Source: Novosphingobium sp. MW5 (lineage in GTDB: Bacteria > Pseudomonadota > Alphaproteobacteria > Sphingomonadales > Sphingomonadaceae). From it: DNA of 64,000 nt. The notes under the pieces are model-generated. The model made no database searches. It was not told the origin of the DNA and saw only the letters and a list, made by a program, of their open reading frames with translations. Location: contig JAPCWB010000001.1 in the NCBI GenBank assembly GCA_025938935.1, positions 558,001-622,000 of the forward strand. Reading direction: 5' to 3'. Positions 28,554 through 36,578 of this stretch are shown here, one piece after another (within the stretch, counting starts at the first letter, position 1; the number at the start of each line of letters is the position of its first letter). The position numbers were made by a program, and so were the translations under genes.

Positions 28554-29465
28554 CTATCCCCGGGCGCGAGCCTGCGGGTAGGAACCGAGCAATCGCAAAT
28601 GCTTGCAGTGGAAGGCCAGCTCTTCGAGCGCGAGGTCCACTGCCGGATCGCCCGGTGCGCCCAGGATGTCGGCAAAGAACATCGTCGCGGCAAAGCTGGC
28701 GCCCTTCTGGTAGCTTTCCAGCTTGGTCATGTTGACCCCGTTGGTGGCAAAGCCGCCCATCGCCTTGTAAAGCGCGGCGGGAACGTTGCGCACTTCGAAG
28801 ACTAGCGTGGTCATCGCCGGGCCGCCGGCAAGGTCGGTGGCGGGATCGAGCGGCTTGTTCGCCAGCACGACGAAACGCGTCGTATTGTCCGCCGCGTCCT
28901 CGACCTCTTCCTCGACGATCTTCAGGCCGTAAAGCTCAGCCGCGATGCGCGGTGCGATGGCGCCCGCCTCAAGATCTCCCTGCTCCTTGATAAAGGCAGC
29001 CGCGCCGGCCGTATCGGCATAGGCCAGCGGCACGATCCCGCGTTCCCGCAGGAAATGCCGCGACTGGCCCAGCGCCTGCGGATGGCTGTAGGCTGCCTTG
29101 ATCGGCCCCACCACGCCATCAGGCCCGGCGAGCGCCATCATTGCGTGCGAAATGCGCAGGAAATGCTCGGCAACGATATAGAGACCGCTTTCCGGCAACA
29201 GGAAATGGATGTCCGCCACGCGGCCGTGCTGCGAATTCTCGATCGGGATGATCGCCTTGGCCGCGCGCCCTTCCTTCACCGCATCGAGCGCGTCCTCGAA
29301 GGAAAAGCACGGCAGCGGCAGGCAATCGGGCGCATATTCCAGCGCCGCGCGGTGGCCATTGCAACCGGGCGCGCCCTGGAACGACACGGCGCGCGAAGGG
29401 TCTGCCGCGGCGGCTTTTTCCATCTCGGCGACAAGCGCGAGGGCGGGCTGGGGAAAGCTGTGCAT
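28554..29465 (-). CDS. pheA: Prephenate dehydratase
   Basis: Converts prephenate to phenylpyruvate in phenylalanine synthesis; 303 residues. The catalytic (PDT) domain shows AVSFQGAPGCNGHRAALEY, AIIPIENSQHGRVADIHFLL and the catalytic ADNTTRFVVL (TRF motif); the C-terminal ACT domain (from about residue 205) has NVPAALYKAMGGFATNGVNM and the ESYQKG-type phenylalanine-binding ESRP-like segment KLESYQKGA, so feedback inhibition by phenylalanine is expected. It is a monofunctional enzyme without a chorismate mutase domain. Confidence 0.96.
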   Translation of the reverse strand: MHSFPQPALALVAEMEKAAAADPSRAVSFQGAPGCNGHRAALEYAPDCLPLPCFSFEDALDAVKEGRAAKAIIPIENSQHGRVADIHFLLPESGLYIVAEHFLRISHAMMALAGPDGVVGPIKAAYSHPQALGQSRHFLRERGIVPLAYADTAGAAAFIKEQGDLEAGAIAPRIAAELYGLKIVEEEVEDAADNTTRFVVLANKPLDPATDLAGGPAMTTLVFEVRNVPAALYKAMGGFATNGVNMTKLESYQKGASFAATMFFADILGAPGDPAVDLALEELAFHCKHLRLLGSYPQARARG

Positions 29466-29576
29466 CGCGGCGGCGCTTAGAAGGCTTCGCTTTATCCCGC
29501 AATGGCTCTTGCGCTAATGCCGGGGCGACACTAGAGCGCGCGACAACTGCCAATAGTGAACCTCGGGGCTCATTCG

Positions 29577-30197
29577 ATGGACGATCGTTTCAACACTACC
29601 GCTGGCTGGGTGCTTGGCGCCGGCATCATCGCGCTGGGCCTTTCGAGCATCAGCGGCCGCTACTTCCATGCTGACAAGCAGCACCGTCCCGAAAAGATGG
29701 GCTACGAGATCGCTGGCGTCGTCTCGAGCGGCGAAGGCGGAGCAAGCAAGGAAGAGCCGATCGAGGCCCGCCTTGCCAAGGCTGATCCCGCCAAGGGCGA
29801 AGCCACCTTTGCCAAGTGCAAGTCCTGCCACACGATCGACGCTGGCGGCCCGAACGGCATCGGCCCGAACCTGCATGGCGTGATGGGCGAAGGCGTGGGC
29901 GTCGGCGCTGGCGGCTTTGCCTTCTCTGACGACCTCAAGAAGGTTGGCGGCAAGTGGGACTGGGCCACGATGGACAAGTGGCTGAAGAGCCCCAAGGCCA
30001 TGGCCGCCGGTACCAAGATGACCTTTGCTGGCCTTTCGGACGGCCAGGAGCGCGCCAACGTGATTGCTTACCTCAACGCGCAGGGTTCGAACCTGCCGCT
30101 CCCCGCCGCTCCGGCTGCCGAAGCCGCCGAAGCGCCGAAGGAAGGCGAAGCTGCCGCCGCCGCATCGGGCGCGCCGGAAGCCGCCGCGAAGAAGTAA
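29577..30197 (+). CDS. Membrane-anchored class I cytochrome c (c552/CycM type)
   Basis: A 206-residue electron carrier. The N-terminal helix (GWVLGAGIIALGLSSIS) stays as membrane anchor; the heme site is AKCKSCHTIDAGG with GPNLHGVMG following, and the axial methionine is in AGTKMTFAGLS. A Ala/Pro/Glu-rich C-terminal tail of about 35 residues is unusual. This matches alphaproteobacterial CycM-type cytochromes linking bc1 complex and aa3 oxidase. ATG 29577 is used; a GTG at 29556 is in frame. A strong terminator follows. Confidence 0.93.
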   Translation: MDDRFNTTAGWVLGAGIIALGLSSISGRYFHADKQHRPEKMGYEIAGVVSSGEGGASKEEPIEARLAKADPAKGEATFAKCKSCHTIDAGGPNGIGPNLHGVMGEGVGVGAGGFAFSDDLKKVGGKWDWATMDKWLKSPKAMAAGTKMTFAGLSDGQERANVIAYLNAQGSNLPLPAAPAAEAAEAPKEGEAAAAASGAPEAAAKK

Positions 30198-30222
30198 GCT
30201 TTTTCGGACACGGAATCAGGAG

Positions 30223-30251
30223 GGGCGGGACCGAAAGGTTCCGCCCTTTTT
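30223..30251 (+). terminator. Rho-independent terminator of cytochrome c gene
   Basis: GGGCGGGACC-GAAA-GGTTCCGCCC followed by TTTTT: a 10-bp stem with two wobble pairs and a GAAA tetraloop, about 26 bases after the stop. It touches the stop of the convergent gene and can serve it too. Confidence 0.88.
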
Positions 30252-30706
30252 CAGGCTGGCGGATCGGCCAGGAGGTCGGCCGCACTATCCCTGCCGAGGA
30301 ACGCGCCAGAATCCTGAAGAACGGATTTCACGTCCATTACGCGGCAGTTCCGTACCCATTCTTTCTTGGCTTCGCAGGTCACAGGCACCTCGGGACTATT
30401 CGTCCCGACAACCGTTAATTCGACATTCTGGCTGCTGAACAGCCTGCCACGCGCGCTTTGCAGCCAGGAATCGACAATCACGAAATGGTCGAACCCGGCG
30501 CGCTTCGCCACGACGGCAGCCCGGTAGAGCGCGACATGGCGGGCAAGGTGCTCTGGCCCGCCGGGCGAGAAGCCCCGCACTTTCCAGCGCGCCTCGGAAA
30601 CCTGTTTGCTGGAATATCCGCCACCGGCAAGCGGCATGGGACGATATTGGGCAATGGCGGCACCTGAAGTGCCGAGCAGTGCCAGACCAAGCACAACAGC
30701 TCTCAC
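30251..30706 (-). CDS. Exported protein, CC0125/CC1285-like
   Basis: A 151-residue secreted protein: signal peptide (AVVLGLALLGTSGAAIA) and a domain with YSSKQVSEARWKVRGFSPGG and LARHVALYRAAVVAKRAGFD, then HFVIVD. The ALYRAAxxAxxxGxDxFxxxD pattern resembles the CC0125/CC1285 lipoprotein family, but there is no lipobox cysteine here. Two later cysteines (VTCEAKK, RNCRVMD) could form a disulfide. The GTG at 30706 overlaps the rlmE stop (GTGA), which fixes the start. Function unknown. Confidence 0.75.
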   Translation of the reverse strand: MRAVVLGLALLGTSGAAIAQYRPMPLAGGGYSSKQVSEARWKVRGFSPGGPEHLARHVALYRAAVVAKRAGFDHFVIVDSWLQSARGRLFSSQNVELTVVGTNSPEVPVTCEAKKEWVRNCRVMDVKSVLQDSGAFLGRDSAADLLADPPA

Positions 30707-31368
30707 TGCCGCCCCTTGAAACCCTGCGCGATCACGTACCACTCCGACGAATCCTTGCGGCTCGCGGGCGGCTTGGCGTGCTTCACCGTAGTGAAATTGC
30801 GCTTGAGAATCGCCAGCAGGTCACCGTCCGTGCCCCCGGCGAACACCTTGGCCACGAAGGCCCCGCCGGGAGCGAGGGTGTTGATCGCGAAATCGACCGC
30901 CGCCTCGACCAGTCCCATGGTGCGCAGGTGGTCGGTCGCCTTGTGGCCCACCGTATTGGCCGCCATGTCCGAGAGGACCAGGTCCGGCGGGCCGTCAAGC
31001 GCGGCTTCGAGCGCGGCCGGGGCTTCGTCGTCCATGAAGTCCATCTGGAACAGGGTGACGCCCTCGATCGCGTCGGTGGGGAGGAGGTCGATGCCGACCA
31101 CGCCCGCCTTGGGGCTGCGCTTGCGCACCACCTGGCTCCAGCCGCCGGGGGCCACGCCAAGGTCGACCACGCGCCGGGCCGACTTGATCAGGCCGAAGCG
31201 GTCATCGAGTTCGGCCAGCTTGTAGGCCGCGCGGCTGCGATAGCCGTCGGACTTGGCCTGTTTGACGTAAGGATCGTTGAGCTGGCGCTGCAGCCAGCGA
31301 ACCGAGCTTTGCGAGCGGCCCTTGCCCGTCTTCAGCTTTTCATTGGGGTTCTTGCCCGAGCGACTCAT
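30703..31368 (-). CDS. rlmE: 23S rRNA (uridine-2'-O-)-methyltransferase RlmE (FtsJ/RrmJ)
   Basis: Methylates U2552 (E. coli numbering) of 23S rRNA using S-adenosylmethionine; important for 50S assembly. 221 residues. VKQAKSDGYRSRAAYKLAEL is the conserved N-terminal K-containing segment, RVVDLGVAPGGWSQV the SAM-binding motif (DLGxxPGGW), LVLSDMAANTVGH the D catalytic region and GGAFVAKVFAGG the last catalytic lysine. It overlaps ppx-like upstream and the exported-protein gene downstream by four bases each. Confidence 0.96.
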   Translation of the reverse strand: MSRSGKNPNEKLKTGKGRSQSSVRWLQRQLNDPYVKQAKSDGYRSRAAYKLAELDDRFGLIKSARRVVDLGVAPGGWSQVVRKRSPKAGVVGIDLLPTDAIEGVTLFQMDFMDDEAPAALEAALDGPPDLVLSDMAANTVGHKATDHLRTMGLVEAAVDFAINTLAPGGAFVAKVFAGGTDGDLLAILKRNFTTVKHAKPPASRKDSSEWYVIAQGFKGRQ

Positions 31369-32579
31369 CAGCGGTCAACCCTTTGCAGGACAGAGCGCGC
31401 GGCATGGCCCGGATGGCCGCCCGATGCCATCAGGCTGCGCAGGATGCCTTCGCGGATACCCCGGTCCGCCACGCCGAGCCGGTCGGCGGGCCAGAGATCG
31501 AGAATCGTCTCGAGAATCGCGCAACCGGCGACGACGAGGTCGGCCCGCTCGCGGCCGATGCATGGCAGTTCGCGGCGCTGCTCGGGCGCCATGGTCGAGA
31601 GCTTCTCGCTGATCGCGCGCATGTCCTGCGATGGCACGATCAGGCCGTCGACCGCGCGGCGATCGTACTGCGGCAGGTCGAGATGCAGGCTGGCGAGCGT
31701 GGTCACGGTGCCGCTGGTGCCTAGCAGGCGCAGTTCGGTGATCGGCCGGCTGGTACGCGTGGGCGAGATCCGGGTGGCAAATTCGGCGAAGGCATCGCGC
31801 ACCAGTCCCCGCATGGCGGAATAACGCTCGATCCGCGCGTCTTCGCCATCACCTTCCGGCCCGCAGGTCTCGGAAAGGGAAACCACCCCATAGGGAACCG
31901 AGTGCCAGTCAAGGATGCGCGGCACGGTGGGGCTGCTTTCGATCAGCACCAGTTCGGTCGACCCGCCGCCGATATCGAAAATCATCGCCGGGCCTTCGCC
32001 CGATTCGAGCAGGATATGGCAGCCGAGCACGGCCAGCCGCGCCTCTTCCTGCGCGGTGATGACGTTGAGGTGGATGCCGGTTTCCTCGCGCACCCGCTCA
32101 ATGAAGGCCATGCCGTTGCTGGCGCGGCGGCATGCCTCGGTGGCGACAGAGCGGGCAAGGTGGACGTTGCGCTTCTTGAGCTTCTCGGCGCAGACCTTCA
32201 GCGCCTCGACCGCACGGTCCATTGCCTCGTCCGAAAGCCGCCCGGTCTGGGCAAGGCCTTCACCCAACCGCACGACGCGGCTGAATGCGTCAATCACCAC
32301 GAAATTGCCGCCCGAAGGCCGCGCGATCAGCAGCCGGCAATTGTTGGTGCCGAGGTCGATCGCGGCATAGGCCTGCCGCGGGCCGACGTAATGCCGGCGC
32401 GGCAAGCCATCCGGCGCCGGGCCGCATTCTTTCGGTAAGCCACCGGCGTCGCGCGGGGCGTGGTGGGGCGCCTGATGCGGAATGGGGCTGCCGGGGGAAT
32501 CCTCCGGCCCGCCGCTCCTGCCTTCCGCCTCGCTGTACCCAGCCTCCTTGCGCATTGCCGGCGGATGGTATTCCGCCAT
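31368..32579 (-). CDS. ppx: Exopolyphosphatase / guanosine pentaphosphatase family protein
   Basis: Member of the Ppx/GppA sugar-kinase-like superfamily, about 403 residues. AAIDLGTNNCRLLIA is the phosphate-1 loop, VIDAFSRVVRLGEGLAQTGR follows, IFDIGGGSTELVLIE is the phosphate-2 loop and LGTSGTVTTLASL the adenosine-type motif. The proteins hydrolyse polyphosphate and/or pppGpp; which one here is undecided. There is a disordered Pro/Gly-rich N-terminal extension of about 70 residues. Starts at 32579 or 32555 are both possible. Confidence 0.92.
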   Translation of the reverse strand: MAEYHPPAMRKEAGYSEAEGRSGGPEDSPGSPIPHQAPHHAPRDAGGLPKECGPAPDGLPRRHYVGPRQAYAAIDLGTNNCRLLIARPSGGNFVVIDAFSRVVRLGEGLAQTGRLSDEAMDRAVEALKVCAEKLKKRNVHLARSVATEACRRASNGMAFIERVREETGIHLNVITAQEEARLAVLGCHILLESGEGPAMIFDIGGGSTELVLIESSPTVPRILDWHSVPYGVVSLSETCGPEGDGEDARIERYSAMRGLVRDAFAEFATRISPTRTSRPITELRLLGTSGTVTTLASLHLDLPQYDRRAVDGLIVPSQDMRAISEKLSTMAPEQRRELPCIGRERADLVVAGCAILETILDLWPADRLGVADRGIREGILRSLMASGGHPGHAARSVLQRVDR

Positions 32580-32718
32580 GTCAGTTCTCAAACATCGTTT
32601 TCCCGCCAAGGGGGCGGGCATCGCCCACCATCCTAGGGCCGGGGCGGCAAAGGGGCAAGCGATGGTTGCAAATGCGCTTGACCCACGGGGGAGGCGGGAC
32701 TATCGGCCCGCTTCGCGT

Positions 32719-32792
32719 TGCCCCGTCGTCTAATGGTAAGACTACGGATTCTGATTCCGTCTATCGAGGTTCGAATCCTCGCGGGGCATCCA
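32719..32792 (+). tRNA. tRNA-Gln (anticodon CTG)
   Basis: A 74-nt cloverleaf: acceptor TGCCCCG pairs with CGGGGCA, anticodon stem ACGGA/TCCGT with loop TTCTGAT giving anticodon CTG (reads CAG), T arm CGAGG-TTCGAAT-CCTCG, discriminator T and encoded CCA. Confidence 0.96.
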
Positions 32793-32944
32793 CTTTCCCA
32801 ACACGTTTCATAACCTTAGATGCAGGGCGCTGCCCAAGCGCGCCGCGCAGCCTTGCCCTCGATCAGGCGCGGCCTCCGCCCGGATCCGGACGTTGCCCGC
32901 AAGCAAGCGCAACGTCGATGCAACAGTTGGAGTTCGGGATCCCG

Positions 32945-33189
32945 TATAATTCCTGCGGGGTCGCTACCTGCCCGGCATCTTGTGAAAAAGCGCGCGTTCG
33001 GCTTCCCACTGCCGCCAGGGACGCAGGCTTTTGTCCCGCATCATTAACAATCGGTCATGGTCCAGCCACTGGCCCGTCATCGGCCACCTCCTAGGCAGGT
33101 GATCGCCGTCCTTATCTTTCGAACCTGCGATGAGCCGGCAAGACTGACGGCGTTCGGCTTAAGCCCCCTATCAGCCGAACGCCGTTTTT
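32945..33189 (+). ncRNA. Candidate small RNA or attenuated leader upstream of the envelope fusion gene
   Basis: The 456 bases between tRNA-Gln and the fusion gene contain no convincing gene. They hold a perfect TATAAT (32945-32950), rare in such GC-rich DNA, with a weak -35; a small hairpin CACCT-CCTAGGC-AGGTG (33085-33101); and a textbook terminator at 33147-33189. A transcript of about 230 nt from about 32957 to the T run is possible. Both loops are C-rich (CCTAGGC, AAGCCCCCTA), as in alphaproteobacterial sRNAs that target Shine-Dalgarno sites. It could equally be a leader controlling the gene at 33249. Confidence 0.4.
33147..33189 (+). terminator. Strong Rho-independent terminator, 60 bases before the fusion gene
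   Basis: ACGGCGTTCGGCT and AGCCGAACGCCGT form a perfect 13-bp stem with a 13-base loop, followed by TTTTTC. It ends 59 bases upstream of the start codon at 33249, so it either ends an upstream RNA (tRNA-Gln transcript or a small RNA) or works as an attenuator for the downstream gene. Confidence 0.85.
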
Positions 33190-33248
33190 CCTCGATCTGC
33201 GGAATGCCAAGTTTCGGGATTTCACCGGGTCAATTGACGAGGCTGAGG

Positions 33249-36200
33249 ATGGAACGACCGGTCTTTTACGATCCGAGCGGCAAGCGCGATCGCTGGACCA
33301 TGCGCGGCTTCCTCATCGGACTGGTGCTGCTTGTCGTGACCGCCGGAGTGTTTGCGGCGACTGTTATCAATGTGCCCATTCCGCGCCCGCTGGCCCTGGC
33401 AATGGAGCGTCCCCAGCCGCGTCCGCTCGCGCAGAAGGTAGGCAGAACGCTGGCCAGCGTCCGCTCATGGCTTCCGGGTGGCGGCACTCCGGCGCGGCTC
33501 AAGGTCAATCAGGTAAAGCTCGGTTTCTATGCGCCCTGGGACGATGCCAGCCGCGCTTCGCTGGCTGCGCATATCAAGGAGCTGGACTGGCTGGTGCCGG
33601 GCCTTGTCTCGGTTACGGGCGCTGACCACCACCTGACGCAGTTCCGCGACCGCCAGCTTGACGCGCTGCTGGCGGCGACGCCCAATCCCCCCGCCATCGT
33701 GCCCATGGTCCAGAACGTGCTCAACGGAAAATGGGACGGACAGGGGATGGCTGCCCTGCTCCATTCGCCAGCTGCGCGGTCGGCTCTGCTGAACCAGCTG
33801 GAGCCCCTGCTGACGAAGCAGAACGCCATCGGGGTCATGTTCGATTTCGAAGAGCTGCCGGCATCGGCCCAGGGCGATTACCTCCGCTTTCTGGGCGAAG
33901 CAAAGCAGCGCTACGCCGCCCATCACTGGCTGGTCACCCTGGCCGTTCCGGTTGACAACGAAGACTGGAAGCTGGGCGCCTATGCCAAGGTAGCCGACCG
34001 GCTGATCCTGATGGATTACGATGAGCACACGACCGATGCCGAGGCCGGGCCGGTGGCCAGCCAGAAATGGTTCGTCGACCATCTGAAGGCGGCGCTTGCG
34101 GTCGTGCCCCGCGACAAGGCGATCGTCGGCATCGGCAGCTACAGCTATGACTGGACGGGACCCGGCCGGGGCTCAACCGGTTCGGTCGAGGATTCGTGGC
34201 TTGCCGCGCACGACAGCTCCGCCAGCATCCTGTTCGACAAGGCGAGCGGCAATCCAACCTTCAGCTATTCCGAAGGCGGCGAAAACCACACGGTCTGGTT
34301 CCTCGATGCGGTGACCGCATGGAACCAGCTCAGGGCATCGGACATCGAGGGCGTCGCCGGCGTTGCCCTGTGGCGGCTGGGCACCGAAGACCCGGGCATC
34401 TGGAAAGTGCTCGACAGCTTCCAGAGCGGCAGGCTGCCCGACCTGCACGAACTAAAATCACAAGGTGCGGTCGATATCGAAGGCAACGGCGAGATCCTGC
34501 GGGTCGAGGAATCGCCAGTCGATGGCCGCCGGACGCTTTCGGCAGACAGGGAGGGCCTGGCGGTCGACGAACACTATCTTTCGCTTCCCACGCCCTACGT
34601 CATCCGCCGCGCCGGTTATCAGAAGGGCCTGGTCGCGCTCAGCTTCGATGACGGCCCGGATCCGGAATGGACACCGCAGATCCTCGACATCCTGAGGGCC
34701 AAGCACGTTCCCGCAACCTTTTTCGTGGTGGGTGAGAACGCCATGCCACACCCCTTGCTGCTCAACCAGATTGTCAATGCGGGCAGCGAGATCGGCAATC
34801 ACAGCTTCACCCATCCCAACCTGGCGCAGGTTTCCGCGGAGGGCACGCGGATCGAGCTCAACAGCACCAACCGCCTTGTCGAAGCCTATACCGGCCGTTC
34901 GATGCGCCTGTTTCGCGCGCCCTATTTCGGCGATGCCGAGCCGACCACGACCAATGAGATCGTCCCGGCCCTGGTCGCGCAGCAGGATGGATATACCAAT
35001 GTCGGCCTGCACGTTGACCCCGCGGACTGGAAACGGCCAGGCGTGGATGCGATCGTGAAATCGGCGCTCGACCAGGTGAAGACGGACAATCCGGAAAGCG
35101 CCGGACAGATCGTCCTGCTGCATGACGGCGGCGGGGACCGGTCTCAGACCGTTGCGGCGCTGCCGGCCATCATCGACGGGTTGAGGGCAAAGGGCTATCA
35201 GTTCGTGCCCGTATCCCGGCTCGCCGGTCTTTCCCGGGATGAGGTTATGCCCCGGGTCACGGGCCGCGACCTGATGTCGGTGCGCGCCGATGTCGGCGTA
35301 TTCCTGTTCTTCGGAATGCTGGGCTATGCGCTCAACTGGCTGTTCTTTGCGGTCATCCTGCTGGGAATCGGAAGGGCGATCCTGCTTGCCCTCCTCGCGC
35401 TGCGTGGCAACCGGCCCGGACAGCGGCCCGTTCCCCCGACGATCGATCCCTCGCAATTCGTCACGGTCCTGATCCCTGCGTTCAACGAGGCGCGGGTCAT
35501 CGAAGCCTCGGTCGGACGGATCCTGCAAAGCCGCGATGTCCGTCTGGAAGTGATCGTGATCGATGATGGTTCGCAGGACGATACCAGCCAGATCGTCACG
35601 CGCGCTTTCGGCGAGGATCCGCGCGTGCGGTTGCTGACCCTGCCCAATGGGGGCAAGGCACGCGCGCTTAACGAAGGGCTGAAGCTTGCCACGGGAGAGA
35701 TCATCATCGCGCTCGATGCCGATACCCAGTTCGAACCCGAAACCGTGGCCCGTCTCGCCCGCTGGTTCGCGGACCCGGCGATCGGTGCCGTTGCCGGCAA
35801 TGCCAAGGTGGGCAACCGCCATAACCTCGTCACCCGCTGGCAGGCGGTCGAATATGTGACCGCTCAGAACCTTGAGCGGCGCGCCCTGTCGCGCTTCGAT
35901 GCGATCATGGTGGTTCCTGGCGCGGTGGGAGCCTGGCGCCGGCAGGCCCTGGAGCAAGTTGGCGGTTATCCCACCGACACGCTCGCCGAGGACCAGGACC
36001 TGACCATTGCGATCCAGCGCGGCGGCTGGCGGGTTGCCCATGATGTAGATGCGATTGCCTGGACCGAAGCGCCGGAGACCTTCCGCGCCTTGGCCAAGCA
36101 GCGGTTCCGCTGGTCCTTCGGCACGCTCCAGTGCTTGTGGAAGCACCGCTCCATCCTGCGTTCCGGGCAGCCGCAGGGGCTGGCCTATATCGGCATTCCG

Positions 36201-36578
36201 CAAGCCTGGCTGTTCCAGATCGGCTTCGCCCTGATCTCGCCGCTGATCGACCTGGCCTTGGTGGTCAGCGTGATCAGCACGTGGCTGCGCGTGGAGCAAC
36301 ATGGCTGGGACCAAACGCAAAGCGACGTCCTGCGCATGGCGGTCTATTGGTTCGTCTTCACCGGCATCGACGTGCTGTGCGGCTGGGTGGCCTATCGGCT
36401 CGAGCGGCGCGAGGCGCGCTATCCGGCACTGCTGCTGGTCGCGCAGCGCTTCGTTTACCGGCAGCTGATGTATTCCGTGGTGATTCGCGCGGTGATCAAT
36501 GCCATGCGCGGGCCGTGGGTTGGGTGGGGCAAGCTTGAGCGGACGGGACGTGTCCAGGCGATTACTCAGCCGGTTTGA
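33249..36578 (+). CDS. Trifunctional membrane protein: GH18-like + NodB deacetylase + GT2 glycosyltransferase
   Basis: An 1109-residue envelope polysaccharide enzyme. Order: short cytoplasmic N-terminus; membrane helix (about 20-40); GH18-like domain (about 85-400) with KLGFYAPWDDASRASLAAH and GVMFDFEELP (retained DxE); NodB polysaccharide deacetylase (about 460-650) with ALSFDDGPDPEW, IGNHSFTHPN, LFRAPYFGD and VLLHDGGGD; two membrane helices (about 680-715); GT2 domain with VLIPAFNEA, VIDDGSQDD, IALDADTQFE, LAEDQDL and QRFRW; terminal membrane helices. This combines polymerisation, deacetylation and cleavage, as PgaC and PgaB do for PNAG. ATG 33249 follows GAGG; the frame is open upstream without support. 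Polymer identity is inference. Confidence 0.9.
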   Translation: MERPVFYDPSGKRDRWTMRGFLIGLVLLVVTAGVFAATVINVPIPRPLALAMERPQPRPLAQKVGRTLASVRSWLPGGGTPARLKVNQVKLGFYAPWDDASRASLAAHIKELDWLVPGLVSVTGADHHLTQFRDRQLDALLAATPNPPAIVPMVQNVLNGKWDGQGMAALLHSPAARSALLNQLEPLLTKQNAIGVMFDFEELPASAQGDYLRFLGEAKQRYAAHHWLVTLAVPVDNEDWKLGAYAKVADRLILMDYDEHTTDAEAGPVASQKWFVDHLKAALAVVPRDKAIVGIGSYSYDWTGPGRGSTGSVEDSWLAAHDSSASILFDKASGNPTFSYSEGGENHTVWFLDAVTAWNQLRASDIEGVAGVALWRLGTEDPGIWKVLDSFQSGRLPDLHELKSQGAVDIEGNGEILRVEESPVDGRRTLSADREGLAVDEHYLSLPTPYVIRRAGYQKGLVALSFDDGPDPEWTPQILDILRAKHVPATFFVVGENAMPHPLLLNQIVNAGSEIGNHSFTHPNLAQVSAEGTRIELNSTNRLVEAYTGRSMRLFRAPYFGDAEPTTTNEIVPALVAQQDGYTNVGLHVDPADWKRPGVDAIVKSALDQVKTDNPESAGQIVLLHDGGGDRSQTVAALPAIIDGLRAKGYQFVPVSRLAGLSRDEVMPRVTGRDLMSVRADVGVFLFFGMLGYALNWLFFAVILLGIGRAILLALLALRGNRPGQRPVPPTIDPSQFVTVLIPAFNEARVIEASVGRILQSRDVRLEVIVIDDGSQDDTSQIVTRAFGEDPRVRLLTLPNGGKARALNEGLKLATGEIIIALDADTQFEPETVARLARWFADPAIGAVAGNAKVGNRHNLVTRWQAVEYVTAQNLERRALSRFDAIMVVPGAVGAWRRQALEQVGGYPTDTLAEDQDLTIAIQRGGWRVAHDVDAIAWTEAPETFRALAKQRFRWSFGTLQCLWKHRSILRSGQPQGLAYIGIPQAWLFQIGFALISPLIDLALVVSVISTWLRVEQHGWDQTQSDVLRMAVYWFVFTGIDVLCGWVAYRLERREARYPALLLVAQRFVYRQLMYSVVIRAVINAMRGPWVGWGKLERTGRVQAITQPV

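Noticed and set aside
32719..32792. tRNA-Gln and tRNA-Cys/Gly as attachment sites of integrated elements
   Set aside because: No integrase, no repeated tRNA fragment and no composition change is seen next to any of the three tRNA genes.
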